64,000 bases of DNA, from the NCBI RefSeq assembly GCF_000315235.1, contig NZ_BALG01000027.1, forward strand, positions 1-64,000. The letters run 5' to 3'. Below, one piece after another: positions 49,765-58,366 of the stretch. Position 1 is the stretch's first letter; each line of letters starts with the position of its first letter. The translations under genes and the position numbers were made by a program. The notes under the pieces are model-generated. The model worked only from the letters and a program-made list of their open reading frames with translations, was not told the origin of the DNA and did not search any database. The DNA is from Paenibacillus popilliae ATCC 14706 (GTDB taxonomy: Bacteria; Bacillota; Bacilli; Paenibacillales; Paenibacillaceae).

Positions 49765-50991
49765 TTGATTAAGCAAGGACGGAAGAAGAAATGGATTGCT
49801 CTGACAGCAGCGGGCGCTCTACTTGTATTGATACTCGTGCCGCCGACGGTTGGGGTAGCGTCGGAGCTGGATCAAGTAAACAAGCGGCTTCAAGAACTGC
49901 AGCGGCAGGTACAGGAAGCGGAGGACAAGCAGCAGGAGGCCGATGCGCAAAAAGCCAAGGCCGAAGAGATGATGAACAAAACGACCAAGGATCTGAATTA
50001 CGTCGTTGGCGAGATCGAGAAGAAGACGAAGGAAATGCTCGACGTGACGCTCGAAGTCGACAAGACGGAGGCGAATCTGGAGGAGGCGGCCCAGGAGCTG
50101 GAGGATATCAAGCGACGGATTGCCAATCGGGAGAAGCTGCTCGATTCGCGCGTGCAGTTGATGTATACAAACGGCGCCGTCTCTTATATTGATGTCTTGT
50201 TCAACGCCACAAGCTTCTCCGACTTCGTCGATCGGCTCGACTCGATGCAGACGATCGCTTCGCGTGACAAGGAAATATTGACCGAGCATAAGCGTGACAA
50301 GGAGCTGGCCGTCGTCCAGAAGCAGGAGATCGAGACGGAGCTGAAGCGGGTCAAGCTGCTGTACGCGAAGCTGAATGAAGCGAAGAAAAGCTTGCAGCTC
50401 AAGGAAAACGAGAAAAAGGTCATGATTGCAAGCTATGAGCAGCAGGTGGAAGACAACCACGGTGTGAGCAAGGAGCAAGAACGTCTCCTGATGGAATTCG
50501 CCAAGGAGCGCGCTGAACTGATTCGCAAGAAGAATGAGCTGAATGCGCAGCACCAGGGCCAGACGTCACAGCAAGTATATACGTACACCGGCGGCAAGCT
50601 CGGCCTGCCGCTGCAGGCGGACTACTATATTTCTTCGCCATTCGGTTCCCGCGTCGATCCGATTACCGGCGTCAGCGGGGCGTTCCACAGCGGCATTGAT
50701 ATGGCGACCCCGGGCGGGACGCCGATCTATGCGGCCGAGGACGGAGCGGTTATCGTAGCCGAGTGGTATGGGGGATACGGCAATTGTGTGATCCTTGATC
50801 ACGGCAACGGGCTCTGGACACTGTACGGCCATATTCGTTCGGGCGGCATCAAGGTCCAGAAGGGCGATACGGTCAAGCGTGGCGACAAGATTGCAGAAGT
50901 GGGCCAGACCGGCCGCGCGACAGGCAACCATCTTCATTTCGAAGTGCGGCTGAACGGCGAACAGGTGAATCCGAGCAATTATCTCAAATAA
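49765..50991 (+). CDS. EnvC/PcsB-like M23 peptidase with coiled coil
   Basis: About 408 aa from TTG 49765, 7 bases after AAGGAGG; ATG 49759 has no room for the site. Signal peptide (WIALTAAGALLVLILVPPTV), long coiled coil at residues 30-260 (LDQVNKRLQELQRQVQEAED), then an M23 domain with SPFGSRVDPITGVSGAFHSG and DHGNGLWTLYGHI, plus HLHFEVRLNG. The two zinc-ligand motifs H-x3-D (HSGID) and H-x-H (HLH) are both present, so it should be catalytic. The position after ftsEX makes it the probable FtsEX-activated hydrolase. Confidence 0.93.
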   Translation: MIKQGRKKKWIALTAAGALLVLILVPPTVGVASELDQVNKRLQELQRQVQEAEDKQQEADAQKAKAEEMMNKTTKDLNYVVGEIEKKTKEMLDVTLEVDKTEANLEEAAQELEDIKRRIANREKLLDSRVQLMYTNGAVSYIDVLFNATSFSDFVDRLDSMQTIASRDKEILTEHKRDKELAVVQKQEIETELKRVKLLYAKLNEAKKSLQLKENEKKVMIASYEQQVEDNHGVSKEQERLLMEFAKERAELIRKKNELNAQHQGQTSQQVYTYTGGKLGLPLQADYYISSPFGSRVDPITGVSGAFHSGIDMATPGGTPIYAAEDGAVIVAEWYGGYGNCVILDHGNGLWTLYGHIRSGGIKVQKGDTVKRGDKIAEVGQTGRATGNHLHFEVRLNGEQVNPSNYLK

Positions 50992-51063
50992 AATGGACGG
51001 CAATGGCATATACTAGGAAAGACCTGAGCATGCGTATATGGACAAGATAAAGGCGGTGATTCA

Positions 51064-52512
51064 ATGTCGTTCAAAGGACGGACGGTCGCTTTGCTTGTAG
51101 GGGCGGCTATGCTGGCAAGCAGCGTGGTGACGTTGGCTGCGGTGGATTTGCCCAGTCTGGCCAGTCTGGCCAGTGGAGGACAAGCAGCGGCCACAGGCAA
51201 AGGCCTGTCCCCGCAGGAGACGCAGAAGATCAATTCCGTTCTCGGCATTATTGAAAATAAGTACGTGACCCCAGTAGAACGCGAGAAGATTGTGAATGGG
51301 GCCGTGCATGGCATGATCTCGGCGCTGGAGGATCCTTACTCCTCTTATATGGAGGCGGAGGAAGCGCAACAATTCAATAACAGCGTCGAAGGCGCCTTTA
51401 CGGGCATCGGCGCGGTACTGGCGATGAAGAACGGCGAGATCACGGTCATTTCCCCGATTAAGGGCTCTCCGGCCGAGAAGGCGGGCGTGAAGCCGAAGGA
51501 TGTGTTCCTCTCTGTCAACGGAGAGAGCCTGTCAGGCAAGACGTTGAATGAAGCCGTGGAAAAGATTCGCGGCGCGAAAGGCACCAAGGCGAAAATCGAG
51601 ATCAAGCGTGCAGGGCAATCCGAGCCGATTGAGTTGACTGTCATCCGCGATGAGGTCGACTTGGAGACGGTCTATCCGAAGATGCTGGATGACAAGATCG
51701 GATATATCGAGGTGCGCCAGTTCTCGATGAACACGCTCGAACGGTTCAAGGAAGCACTTCAGAACCTGGAGAAGCAGGATATGAAGGGGCTTATCATCGA
51801 CGTGCGCAACAACCCGGGCGGGGTGCTTGATATCGTGCAGAAGATGATGGAGCAGTTCGTTCCGAAGGGCAAGACGATCGTACAGGTGGAGAACCGCAAT
51901 AAGGAGCGCGACAAGTACAACTCCCAAGGAACCTCCACCACCGTGAAGCCGTATCCGATCGCGGTGCTGACGAACAAGGGCAGCGCGAGCGCATCCGAGA
52001 TTATGGCGAGCGCATTGAAGGAGTCCGCCGGAGCAAAGCTGGTCGGCGAGCAAACTTTCGGCAAAGGAACGGTGCAGATGGGTTATGATTCGGGTGACGG
52101 CGGGATGATCAAGATTACGATCGCGAAGTGGCTCACCCCGGACGGTCATTGGATTCATCAAAAAGGCATCGAGCCGGATATTGTCGTTCATCAGCCGGAA
52201 TATTACAGCGTCGCTCCGCTTCCGCGGGACAAAACGCTGAAGTTCGCCATGAACGATGCGGACGTGAAAAATATGCAGCTTATGCTAGATGGTCTCGGTT
52301 ATAAGCCGGGCGGTACGAACGGCTATTTCTCCAAGGAGACCGAAGCCGCACTGAAGTCGTTCCAGCGCGCCGTCGGATTGAGCGCGACCGGCCAGGTGGA
52401 CGCGAAGACGGCGAAGAAGCTGGAAGCCGACATTTTGCAGGCGATGCGCGATCCGAAGAATGATGCGCAATTGAACAAAGCGGTTGAAACAGTGAAGCAG
52501 GAAATTCACTAA
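51064..52512 (+). CDS. ctpB: CtpB-type carboxyl-terminal processing protease (S41)
   Basis: A 482-aa secreted or membrane-anchored protease; ATG 51064 follows AAAGGCGG. N-terminal signal (TVALLVGAAMLASSVVTLAA), PDZ domain (TGIGAVLAMKNGEITVISPI, GSPAEKAGVKPKDVFLSVNG), S41 core with the catalytic Ser in TNKGSASASEIMASAL and Lys in TFGKGTVQMG, and a C-terminal peptidoglycan-binding domain (MQLMLDGLGYKPGGTNGYFS). In Bacillus, CtpB cleaves SpoIVFA during sporulation. Confidence 0.95.
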   Translation: MSFKGRTVALLVGAAMLASSVVTLAAVDLPSLASLASGGQAAATGKGLSPQETQKINSVLGIIENKYVTPVEREKIVNGAVHGMISALEDPYSSYMEAEEAQQFNNSVEGAFTGIGAVLAMKNGEITVISPIKGSPAEKAGVKPKDVFLSVNGESLSGKTLNEAVEKIRGAKGTKAKIEIKRAGQSEPIELTVIRDEVDLETVYPKMLDDKIGYIEVRQFSMNTLERFKEALQNLEKQDMKGLIIDVRNNPGGVLDIVQKMMEQFVPKGKTIVQVENRNKERDKYNSQGTSTTVKPYPIAVLTNKGSASASEIMASALKESAGAKLVGEQTFGKGTVQMGYDSGDGGMIKITIAKWLTPDGHWIHQKGIEPDIVVHQPEYYSVAPLPRDKTLKFAMNDADVKNMQLMLDGLGYKPGGTNGYFSKETEAALKSFQRAVGLSATGQVDAKTAKKLEADILQAMRDPKNDAQLNKAVETVKQEIH

Positions 52513-52530
52513 GCGCCGTCGAATAAAGAA

Positions 52531-52571
52531 AAGGAAGGTCGCAAGCTTGAACTTGACGGCCTTCCTTTTTT
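52531..52571 (+). terminator. Terminator of the ftsEX-ctpB run
   Basis: AAGGAAGG-T-CG and CG-G-CCTTCCTT pair across a loop, followed by TTTTTTC. Confidence 0.85.
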
Positions 52572-52706
52572 CAGTGTATCGCGTGATGATGATTACCACG
52601 CGGCTTAGATTCCCCGCAGCAGCGCCGTCTTCGCTACCCAAGAGAGGGGCAACGGCGTTTCTGCTTGTGATAGGGCAAGTCGCATATTTCGAAAGGGGCG
52701 AATGAA

Positions 52707-54065
52707 GTGGAACTCCTTATGGAAACTGGCGTTCATTTGACGGAAGCACTGCTTCAATGGTTGTTGTCGCCTTTGTATTGGATATCCATCCTATTGGTTG
52801 CACTCATCTGTCGCAGGCAGATGCTGCTCGAACGAAGGCTGTTCGCGGTGAAGATGCACAGTTGGATCGAGCAAACGTGGCATGCCTGGCTGGGCGGGCT
52901 GCTAGCGGGGCTCGCCGTCTCGGCTGCGGTGATCGGCCTAGGCATCTCCTTCACGGCGGAAGCGATAATCGCGCTCTGGGCGGTCGGGCTGCTGCTCCTG
53001 TTATTCCGCGTCCGGTTCTTTTGTATTGCGTACTCGGGGGGCATGCTCGCGCTGGCTCAGTTCGCGCTGAACGCGTTCGCGCCGGCCTGGGCGCCGGAAG
53101 GCTTCCTCGCGCCGTTCGTGGCCGCCATCCGGGAGATGGATGCGGCCGGGCTGCTCATCCTGGTGGCGCTGCTGCACGCGGCGGAAGCCTGGCTTATCCG
53201 CAAGCAGGCCGCACGCATGGCCGGCCCGTTGTTCATGGAGAGCAAGCGGGGCCGGATTGTCGGCGCCTATCAGATGCAGAGCCTGTGGCCGATTCCGCTG
53301 CTGCTGCTCTTTCCGACAATGACGACGGGAACGCCGCTCCCGTGGACGCCGCTTCTCGGTACGGGATGGGAACAAGGCTGGACGCTGATCGCGTTCCCGG
53401 TCGTCATCGGCTTTTCCGAGCTGACATTTACCCGCCTGCCGCAGGAGAAGGCGGCGGCAAGCGCCTCGCGCCTGTTCGCCTTTGCAGCGATTCTGCTCGC
53501 GCTCGGGCTGGCGGCTTCCTGGTGGCCGCCGCTGGTCCCGCTAGCGGCGATCGCGGCGCTTGGGCTGCATGAAGCGCTCATCTGGTTCAGCCGTCGCGAG
53601 GAGAACGAGCGCAGCCCGGTCTTCACGCATGATCCACTTGGGCTGCGTGTGCTGGCGGTGCTGCCGGGCGGTCCGGCGGAAGCGCTTGGCATTCGGACTG
53701 GCGAGGTCATCGCGAAGGCGAACGGCGTCCCGGTGCGCACGAAGGAGCAGTTGCATCAGGCGCTGCGTGCCAATGCCGCGTTCTGCAAGCTGGAGGTGTA
53801 TAACCGGGGCGGCGAGGTGCGCTTCCTGCAGCGCGCGATCTATGCCGGCGAGCATCACCAGCTCGGCGTCTTGCTCGCGCCGGACGACCGCGTCGCCATC
53901 GTCGCCGTGACGCGTCAGCCGTCGCTGTTCGCGCTGCTGACGGTCCCTTGGACGAAGCGGAAGACAATGCGGGGCCATCCCGACCAGACCGTGGAAGCGG
54001 AGCAGCTTGGATTGGGCGCAGCGGACGGCCCAGAGACGAAGCCGGCCGATACTTCCGCGACATAA
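52707..54065 (+). CDS. minJ: MinJ-like polytopic membrane protein with PDZ domain
   Basis: A 452-aa protein. About eight membrane segments fill residues 10-300, followed by a PDZ domain at about 310-400 (DPLGLRVLAVLPGGPAEALG, IRTGEVIAKANGVPVRTKEQ). It lies directly after ctpB, the position of minJ (yvjD) in Bacillus, where MinJ links DivIVA to MinCD for division-site placement and affects motility. Strongly GC-biased codon use produces many false open frames in this stretch. Start GTG 52707 follows GGGGCG weakly. Confidence 0.8.
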   Translation: MELLMETGVHLTEALLQWLLSPLYWISILLVALICRRQMLLERRLFAVKMHSWIEQTWHAWLGGLLAGLAVSAAVIGLGISFTAEAIIALWAVGLLLLLFRVRFFCIAYSGGMLALAQFALNAFAPAWAPEGFLAPFVAAIREMDAAGLLILVALLHAAEAWLIRKQAARMAGPLFMESKRGRIVGAYQMQSLWPIPLLLLFPTMTTGTPLPWTPLLGTGWEQGWTLIAFPVVIGFSELTFTRLPQEKAAASASRLFAFAAILLALGLAASWWPPLVPLAAIAALGLHEALIWFSRREENERSPVFTHDPLGLRVLAVLPGGPAEALGIRTGEVIAKANGVPVRTKEQLHQALRANAAFCKLEVYNRGGEVRFLQRAIYAGEHHQLGVLLAPDDRVAIVAVTRQPSLFALLTVPWTKRKTMRGHPDQTVEAEQLGLGAADGPETKPADTSAT

Positions 54066-54153
54066 ACATCTGCATTTTATTGTGGATATCCTGTGGATAT
54101 TCGGGATAAACATCGCTGTTGACGGTTTAATTATGTGGACAACTTGTTTGTAA

Positions 54154-54182
54154 ATTAAAAAAGGAGGGGATAACTCCCCTCT
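54154..54182 (-). terminator. Terminator of motAB
   Basis: On the minus strand GAGGGG pairs with CCCCTC across AGTTAT and is followed by CTTTTTTAATTT, 30 bases after the motB stop. Confidence 0.7.
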
Positions 54183-54213
54183 AGGATGTGTATAAATGGT
54201 GGGTATGGATGGT

Positions 54214-55029
54214 CTACTGCACCATGCTGCGCAGGACGATAATCTCCACCCGCCGGTTTTGTTGGCGGTGCGCTTCCGTATCATTATCCACAACCGGCCG
54301 TGTCTCACCGTAGCCCGCGATCTGGAACTGGTCGGGATCCAACTTCTTGTCATCAACAAAGAAGCGGAGGACAGACAGGGCCCGGGCTGCGGATAACTCC
54401 CAATTGTCCTTGTATCGTCCGCCGGAGGCGAACGGCAGATTGTCCGTATGCCCTTCGATGCTGACCATCGTGTCGAGCCGCGGCAGCAGGGTAGCCAGCT
54501 TGTCCAGGGTCGGCAAGGCCTTGTCCTTCAGCTCGGCGCGGCTCAAATCGAACAGCAGCCGGTCGCTGAGCCGAATCGAAATCCCTTTGGGGATATCCGC
54601 CACCTCAATCTGGCCGTCCAGACCGTTGTCGCTAATGTACTGCTGAATGACTCCCATGAAGTTCTTGAGCTGTTCTTCCTGCTTGCGGAATGCCAAGTCC
54701 TTGTCGGTCAACACGCCGATGGCGGCCGGCTTCTCTTCCTTGACTTCCCCGGAACCCCCGTCTTCGGCGGTCTTGAGCGCCCCTGTCTTGCCGGGCTTCG
54801 TATAGGCTCCATCCAGGATGCCCGCTCCTTGGTCCAACGGGGTGTCGCCGCTCTTGAACGATTGTTGGAGCGTCTCGGAGAGCGACTGGTATTTGCCGGC
54901 GTCTACCTGGCTCATCGCGTACATAATGACGAAGAAAATAAGAAGCAGCGTAATCAAATCGGCATAGGTGATAAGCCAGCGTTCATGATGGGCGGTCTCC
55001 TGGGCTTGTTGTCTACTTCTGCGTCTCAT
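54214..55029 (-). CDS. motB: MotB/MotS-type flagellar stator protein
   Basis: A 271-aa stator subunit. After a short basic N-terminus (MRRRSRQQAQETAHHERW) is one membrane helix with the proton- or sodium-binding Asp (ITYADLITLLLIFFVIMY). The C-terminal OmpA-like domain binds peptidoglycan (VSIEGHTDNLPF, ELSAARALSVLRFFVD, GYGETRPV). Its start overlaps the end of motA by 17 bases. Confidence 0.94.
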   Translation of the reverse strand: MRRRSRQQAQETAHHERWLITYADLITLLLIFFVIMYAMSQVDAGKYQSLSETLQQSFKSGDTPLDQGAGILDGAYTKPGKTGALKTAEDGGSGEVKEEKPAAIGVLTDKDLAFRKQEEQLKNFMGVIQQYISDNGLDGQIEVADIPKGISIRLSDRLLFDLSRAELKDKALPTLDKLATLLPRLDTMVSIEGHTDNLPFASGGRYKDNWELSAARALSVLRFFVDDKKLDPDQFQIAGYGETRPVVDNDTEAHRQQNRRVEIIVLRSMVQ

Positions 55030-55825
55030 GGATCATCCCCCGCTTCATCAACGGATCCGTCTTGAGCGACTCAAACGCATCCTCGGCAAGAAGGAAGGAG
55101 CTCAGCTTTTTACGCACGATCTGCGGGTTCTCTCCCGCCTGAACGGCGAGAATGCCGTACTCAATCATTTCCATGATGCGGATATCGTCTGCGCTCCGCG
55201 CTTTGATCTTGCTCGCGACAGGCAGATAGATGACGTTCGCGGTCGCTACGCCGTACAGGGTCGCCGTGAAGGCGACGGCTATTGAGGGTCCGAGCATGGA
55301 AGGATCGGACAGGCTGCCCAGAACGTGAATCAATCCCATGACCGTACCGATAATCCCCATCGTCGGGGCATAGCCTCCGGCGGCTTCGAATATTTTGGCA
55401 TAGCCTTCGTGCTTCTCGGTGATCGCGTCCATTTCAAGCTCAAGCATCTGCTTCACCAGATCCGGTTCCGTGCCGTCGATGACCATCATCATGCCACTGC
55501 GCAAATATTCATTCTCGTGCTGCTGCACCGAGTCTTCCAGGGACAGCATGCCTTCGCGGCGGGCTACCGTGCTCAGCGCGACGATATCGTCGATGAGCTT
55601 CTCCGGCTGCGTCGCGCGGTGCGCGAATGCCATCTTTAGCGCCTGCGGAATGCTGCGGAGCCGCTTCCCCGGGAAGCTGACGACGACCGCGGCGAGGGTG
55701 CCTCCGATAACGATGAGCGCCGCCGTTTTTTCCCATAAGCCGCCAATATGCCCGCCTTCCCACAAAAAACCGCCGATGAGCGCGGTTAATCCTGCAATAA
55801 TCCCGATGACTGTCGTTTTATCCAT
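55013..55825 (-). CDS. motA: MotA/MotP-type flagellar stator protein
   Basis: A 270-aa protein with four membrane helices: IGIIAGLTALIGGFLWEGG, LIVIGGTLAAVVVSFPG, and the pair GGYAPTMGIIGTVMGLIHVL and VAFTATLYGVATANVIYLPV. The cytoplasmic loop has the conserved charged residues for FliG contact. The stretch SDPSMLGPSIAVAFTATLYG is closer to MotP (sodium-type) than to B. subtilis MotA as I recall them, so the coupling ion is open. A possible SigD promoter is upstream at 55883-55908. Confidence 0.92.
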   Translation of the reverse strand: MDKTTVIGIIAGLTALIGGFLWEGGHIGGLWEKTAALIVIGGTLAAVVVSFPGKRLRSIPQALKMAFAHRATQPEKLIDDIVALSTVARREGMLSLEDSVQQHENEYLRSGMMMVIDGTEPDLVKQMLELEMDAITEKHEGYAKIFEAAGGYAPTMGIIGTVMGLIHVLGSLSDPSMLGPSIAVAFTATLYGVATANVIYLPVASKIKARSADDIRIMEMIEYGILAVQAGENPQIVRKKLSSFLLAEDAFESLKTDPLMKRGMIHETQK

Positions 55826-55882
55826 CTTGTAATCCTCTCCCGTTTAACATTTCCCATTTGCATCCATACCGTGAAAAGAGTA

Positions 55883-55908
55883 TAATCGAAAGGGAACAAA
55901 CATTCTTA
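55883..55908 (-). promoter_or_regulatory. Possible SigD promoter of motAB
   Basis: On the minus strand TAAG (55905-55908), 14 bases, TTCGATTA (55883-55890). It overlaps a LexA-like box. A moderate match. Confidence 0.4.
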
Positions 55909-56232
55909 TTTGTGACTGTTTATGACAACCGATTGACGACGTATGTGAGTTGAGTGCTCTTTCACGCATAGAAGTTCGCGGGGGCGAGAAGGCCGATTAT
56001 GGGCGGAACGCCGCCTTCCCTTATTCTTGTCTGATCCTTTTATCGGGTCATTATCAAGGAAAGTTTAGGGAATAGCAACTTACACCGATTTTGGCCTGTT
56101 ATTTGATTCGGGAGACCTACAGAACGGCTGAATTTAGGCCTGATTGGGAAGGTATCCGGTCTGAAGGCTTATCCCGACGGCGAAGCGGCAAGCAGCGGAA
56201 CCGCCAGGCCATGACGGCAAGCCAGCCTCGTC

Positions 56233-56284
56233 TTGAGCATGAGTTGAGCATACCATATTGATCATGAATTGAGCATACCATATT
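56233..56284. repeat. Short tandem repeat before uvrB
   Basis: TTGAGCAT occurs three times (56233, 56244, 56269). The last two belong to a 16-base unit TTGAGCATACCATATT repeated with a 25-bp period, ending 32 bases before ATG 56317. It could be a binding site array or a local duplication. Confidence 0.55.
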
Positions 56285-56316
56285 CATTATTATTTTGGAA
56301 GAAAGTCGGTGAGGCT

Positions 56317-58314
56317 ATGGCGGAATGGGAAGTGTTGACGAAGCCGTTTGAGCTGGTATCGGAATTTGATCCACAAGGGGATCAGCCGGAGGCGATCGAC
56401 AAGCTGGTCGAAGGAATGCAGCAAGGCAAGCGCCATCAGACGCTGCTTGGCGCGACAGGCACGGGCAAGACATTCACGATTGCTCAGACGATAGCCAGAG
56501 TGAACAAGCCGACGCTGGTCATTGCCCATAACAAGACGTTGGCCGCCCAGTTATGCAGCGAGTTTCAGGAATTTTTCCCGAACAACGCCGTATCCTACTT
56601 CGTCAGCTATTACGATTACTATCAGCCGGAAGCGTACATTCCGTCTTCCGATACGTATATTGAGAAGGATTCGAGCATCAACGAAGAGATTGACAAACTC
56701 CGCCACTCGGCGACGAGCTCGCTATTCGAGCGGAGGGACGTTATTATTGTCGCCAGCGTATCATGCATCTACGGCTTGGGATCGCCGACGGAGTACGGGA
56801 ATTTAGTCCTGTCGCTGCGGACGGGAATGGAGAAGCCGCGCAATGCAATTCTTGCCAAGCTGGTCGATATTCAGTATCAGCGCAATGATCTGAACTTCAT
56901 CCGGGGAACGTTCCGGGTGCGGGGCGATGTCATTGAGATCTTCCCGGCCTCGAAGAGCGAGCATGCCATCCGCGTCGAACTGTTCGGGGATGAGATTGAG
57001 CGCATCGCCGAGATTGATGTGCTCACGGGCGAGATTATCGGCGAGCGCGATCATGTCGCTATCTTCCCGGCATCTCACTTCGTTACGGCGGAGGAGACGA
57101 TGAAGCTCGCATTGAAGCATATCGAGCGCGAACTGGAGGATCGGTTGGAGGAGCTGCGGAGCCAGGGCAAGCTGTTGGAAGCGCAGCGGCTGGAGCAGCG
57201 CACCCGGTACGACATCGAGATGATGCAGGAGATGGGCTTCTGCTCCGGCATCGAGAACTATTCCGGACCGATGACGTTCCGGGAGCGCGGGGCGACGCCG
57301 TATACGCTGCTCGACTACTTCCCGGATGATTTCCTCGTCGTCGTCGACGAGTCGCACGTGACGTTGCCGCAGATTCGGGGCATGTACAACGGGGACCGGG
57401 CACGGAAGGGAGTGCTCGTGGAGCACGGGTTCCGGCTGCCTTCGGCGCTGGACAACCGGCCGCTTCGCTTCGAGGAATTCGAGTCGAAGGTGCCGCAGGC
57501 CATCTATGTCTCGGCGACACCGGGTCCTTATGAACTGGAGCATTGCCCGACCATGATCGAGCAGATTATCCGCCCGACCGGATTGCTTGATCCGGTGGTC
57601 GAGGTTCGGCCGACGAAGGGGCAAATCGACGATCTGCTTGAGGAGATCCGTCTGCGCCTGAAGAAGGACGAACGGGTGTTGATCACGACCTTAACGAAGA
57701 AGATGGCCGAGGATCTGACCGATTATTTGAAGGACATCGGAATCAAGGTCCGCTATCTTCACTCCGATGTCAAGACGCTGGAGCGGATGATGCTGCTTCG
57801 CGATTTGCGTCTTGGGGTATACGATGTGCTGATCGGGATTAACCTGCTAAGAGAAGGACTCGACCTGCCGGAAGTGTCGCTTGTCGCCATACTGGATGCC
57901 GATAAGGAAGGCTTCCTGCGCGCCGAGCGATCACTCATTCAGACGATCGGGCGGGCGGCCCGGAATGCCGGCGGCCACGTCATCATGTACGCGGACAAGA
58001 TAACCGAATCCATGGACAAGGCGATCAAGGAGACGGAGCGCCGCCGCAGCATTCAGATGGCGCACAACGAGAAGCACGGCATTACGCCGCAGACGATTCG
58101 CAAAAAAATCCGCGAAGTCATCGAAGCGACGAAGACGGCGGAATCGAAGACGGGCTACGATATTGGCACATCGGTGGATAAGATGTCGAAGAAGGATCGC
58201 CAGTCGGTGATTCAACGACTGGAGAAGGAAATGAAGGATGCGGCCAAGAACCTGCAGTTCGAGCGTGCGGCAGAATTGCGCGACGCCTTGATGGAATTGC
58301 GGGCGATGGATTAG
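56317..58314 (+). CDS. uvrB: UvrB, excision nuclease subunit B
   Basis: About 665 aa from ATG 56317, which gives the usual N-terminus ([17 protein letters not shown]); an earlier ATG 56269 adds 16 atypical residues. Damage-verifying helicase: Walker [18 protein letters not shown], the beta-hairpin [20 protein letters not shown], helicase motifs ([31 protein letters not shown]), and the C-terminal UVR motif that binds UvrC ([20 protein letters not shown]). Followed closely by uvrA. Confidence 0.97.
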   Translation: MAEWEVLTKPFELVSEFDPQGDQPEAIDKLVEGMQQGKRHQTLLGATGTGKTFTIAQTIARVNKPTLVIAHNKTLAAQLCSEFQEFFPNNAVSYFVSYYDYYQPEAYIPSSDTYIEKDSSINEEIDKLRHSATSSLFERRDVIIVASVSCIYGLGSPTEYGNLVLSLRTGMEKPRNAILAKLVDIQYQRNDLNFIRGTFRVRGDVIEIFPASKSEHAIRVELFGDEIERIAEIDVLTGEIIGERDHVAIFPASHFVTAEETMKLALKHIERELEDRLEELRSQGKLLEAQRLEQRTRYDIEMMQEMGFCSGIENYSGPMTFRERGATPYTLLDYFPDDFLVVVDESHVTLPQIRGMYNGDRARKGVLVEHGFRLPSALDNRPLRFEEFESKVPQAIYVSATPGPYELEHCPTMIEQIIRPTGLLDPVVEVRPTKGQIDDLLEEIRLRLKKDERVLITTLTKKMAEDLTDYLKDIGIKVRYLHSDVKTLERMMLLRDLRLGVYDVLIGINLLREGLDLPEVSLVAILDADKEGFLRAERSLIQTIGRAARNAGGHVIMYADKITESMDKAIKETERRRSIQMAHNEKHGITPQTIRKKIREVIEATKTAESKTGYDIGTSVDKMSKKDRQSVIQRLEKEMKDAAKNLQFERAAELRDALMELRAMD

Positions 58315-58366
58315 AATTCAGAGGCTTGACGAGGTTCGAGTGGACCTGAAGCGGGAGGTTAACACA

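Larger units (their letters stand above)
55826..56316. other. Divergent control region between motAB and uvrBA
   Basis: This 490-bp gap holds a SigD-like motAB promoter and a LexA-like box (GGAACAAACATTCT, 55894-55907), then a GC-richer stretch with no open frame or clear hairpin, and a short tandem repeat just before uvrB (56233-56284). The uvrB promoter was not pinned. Confidence 0.45.

Noticed and set aside
52757-53740. Several overlapping frames inside minJ on both strands
   Set aside because: Arg/Gly/Ala-rich translations from very GC-biased codon use; minJ has membrane helices and a PDZ domain in its own frame.
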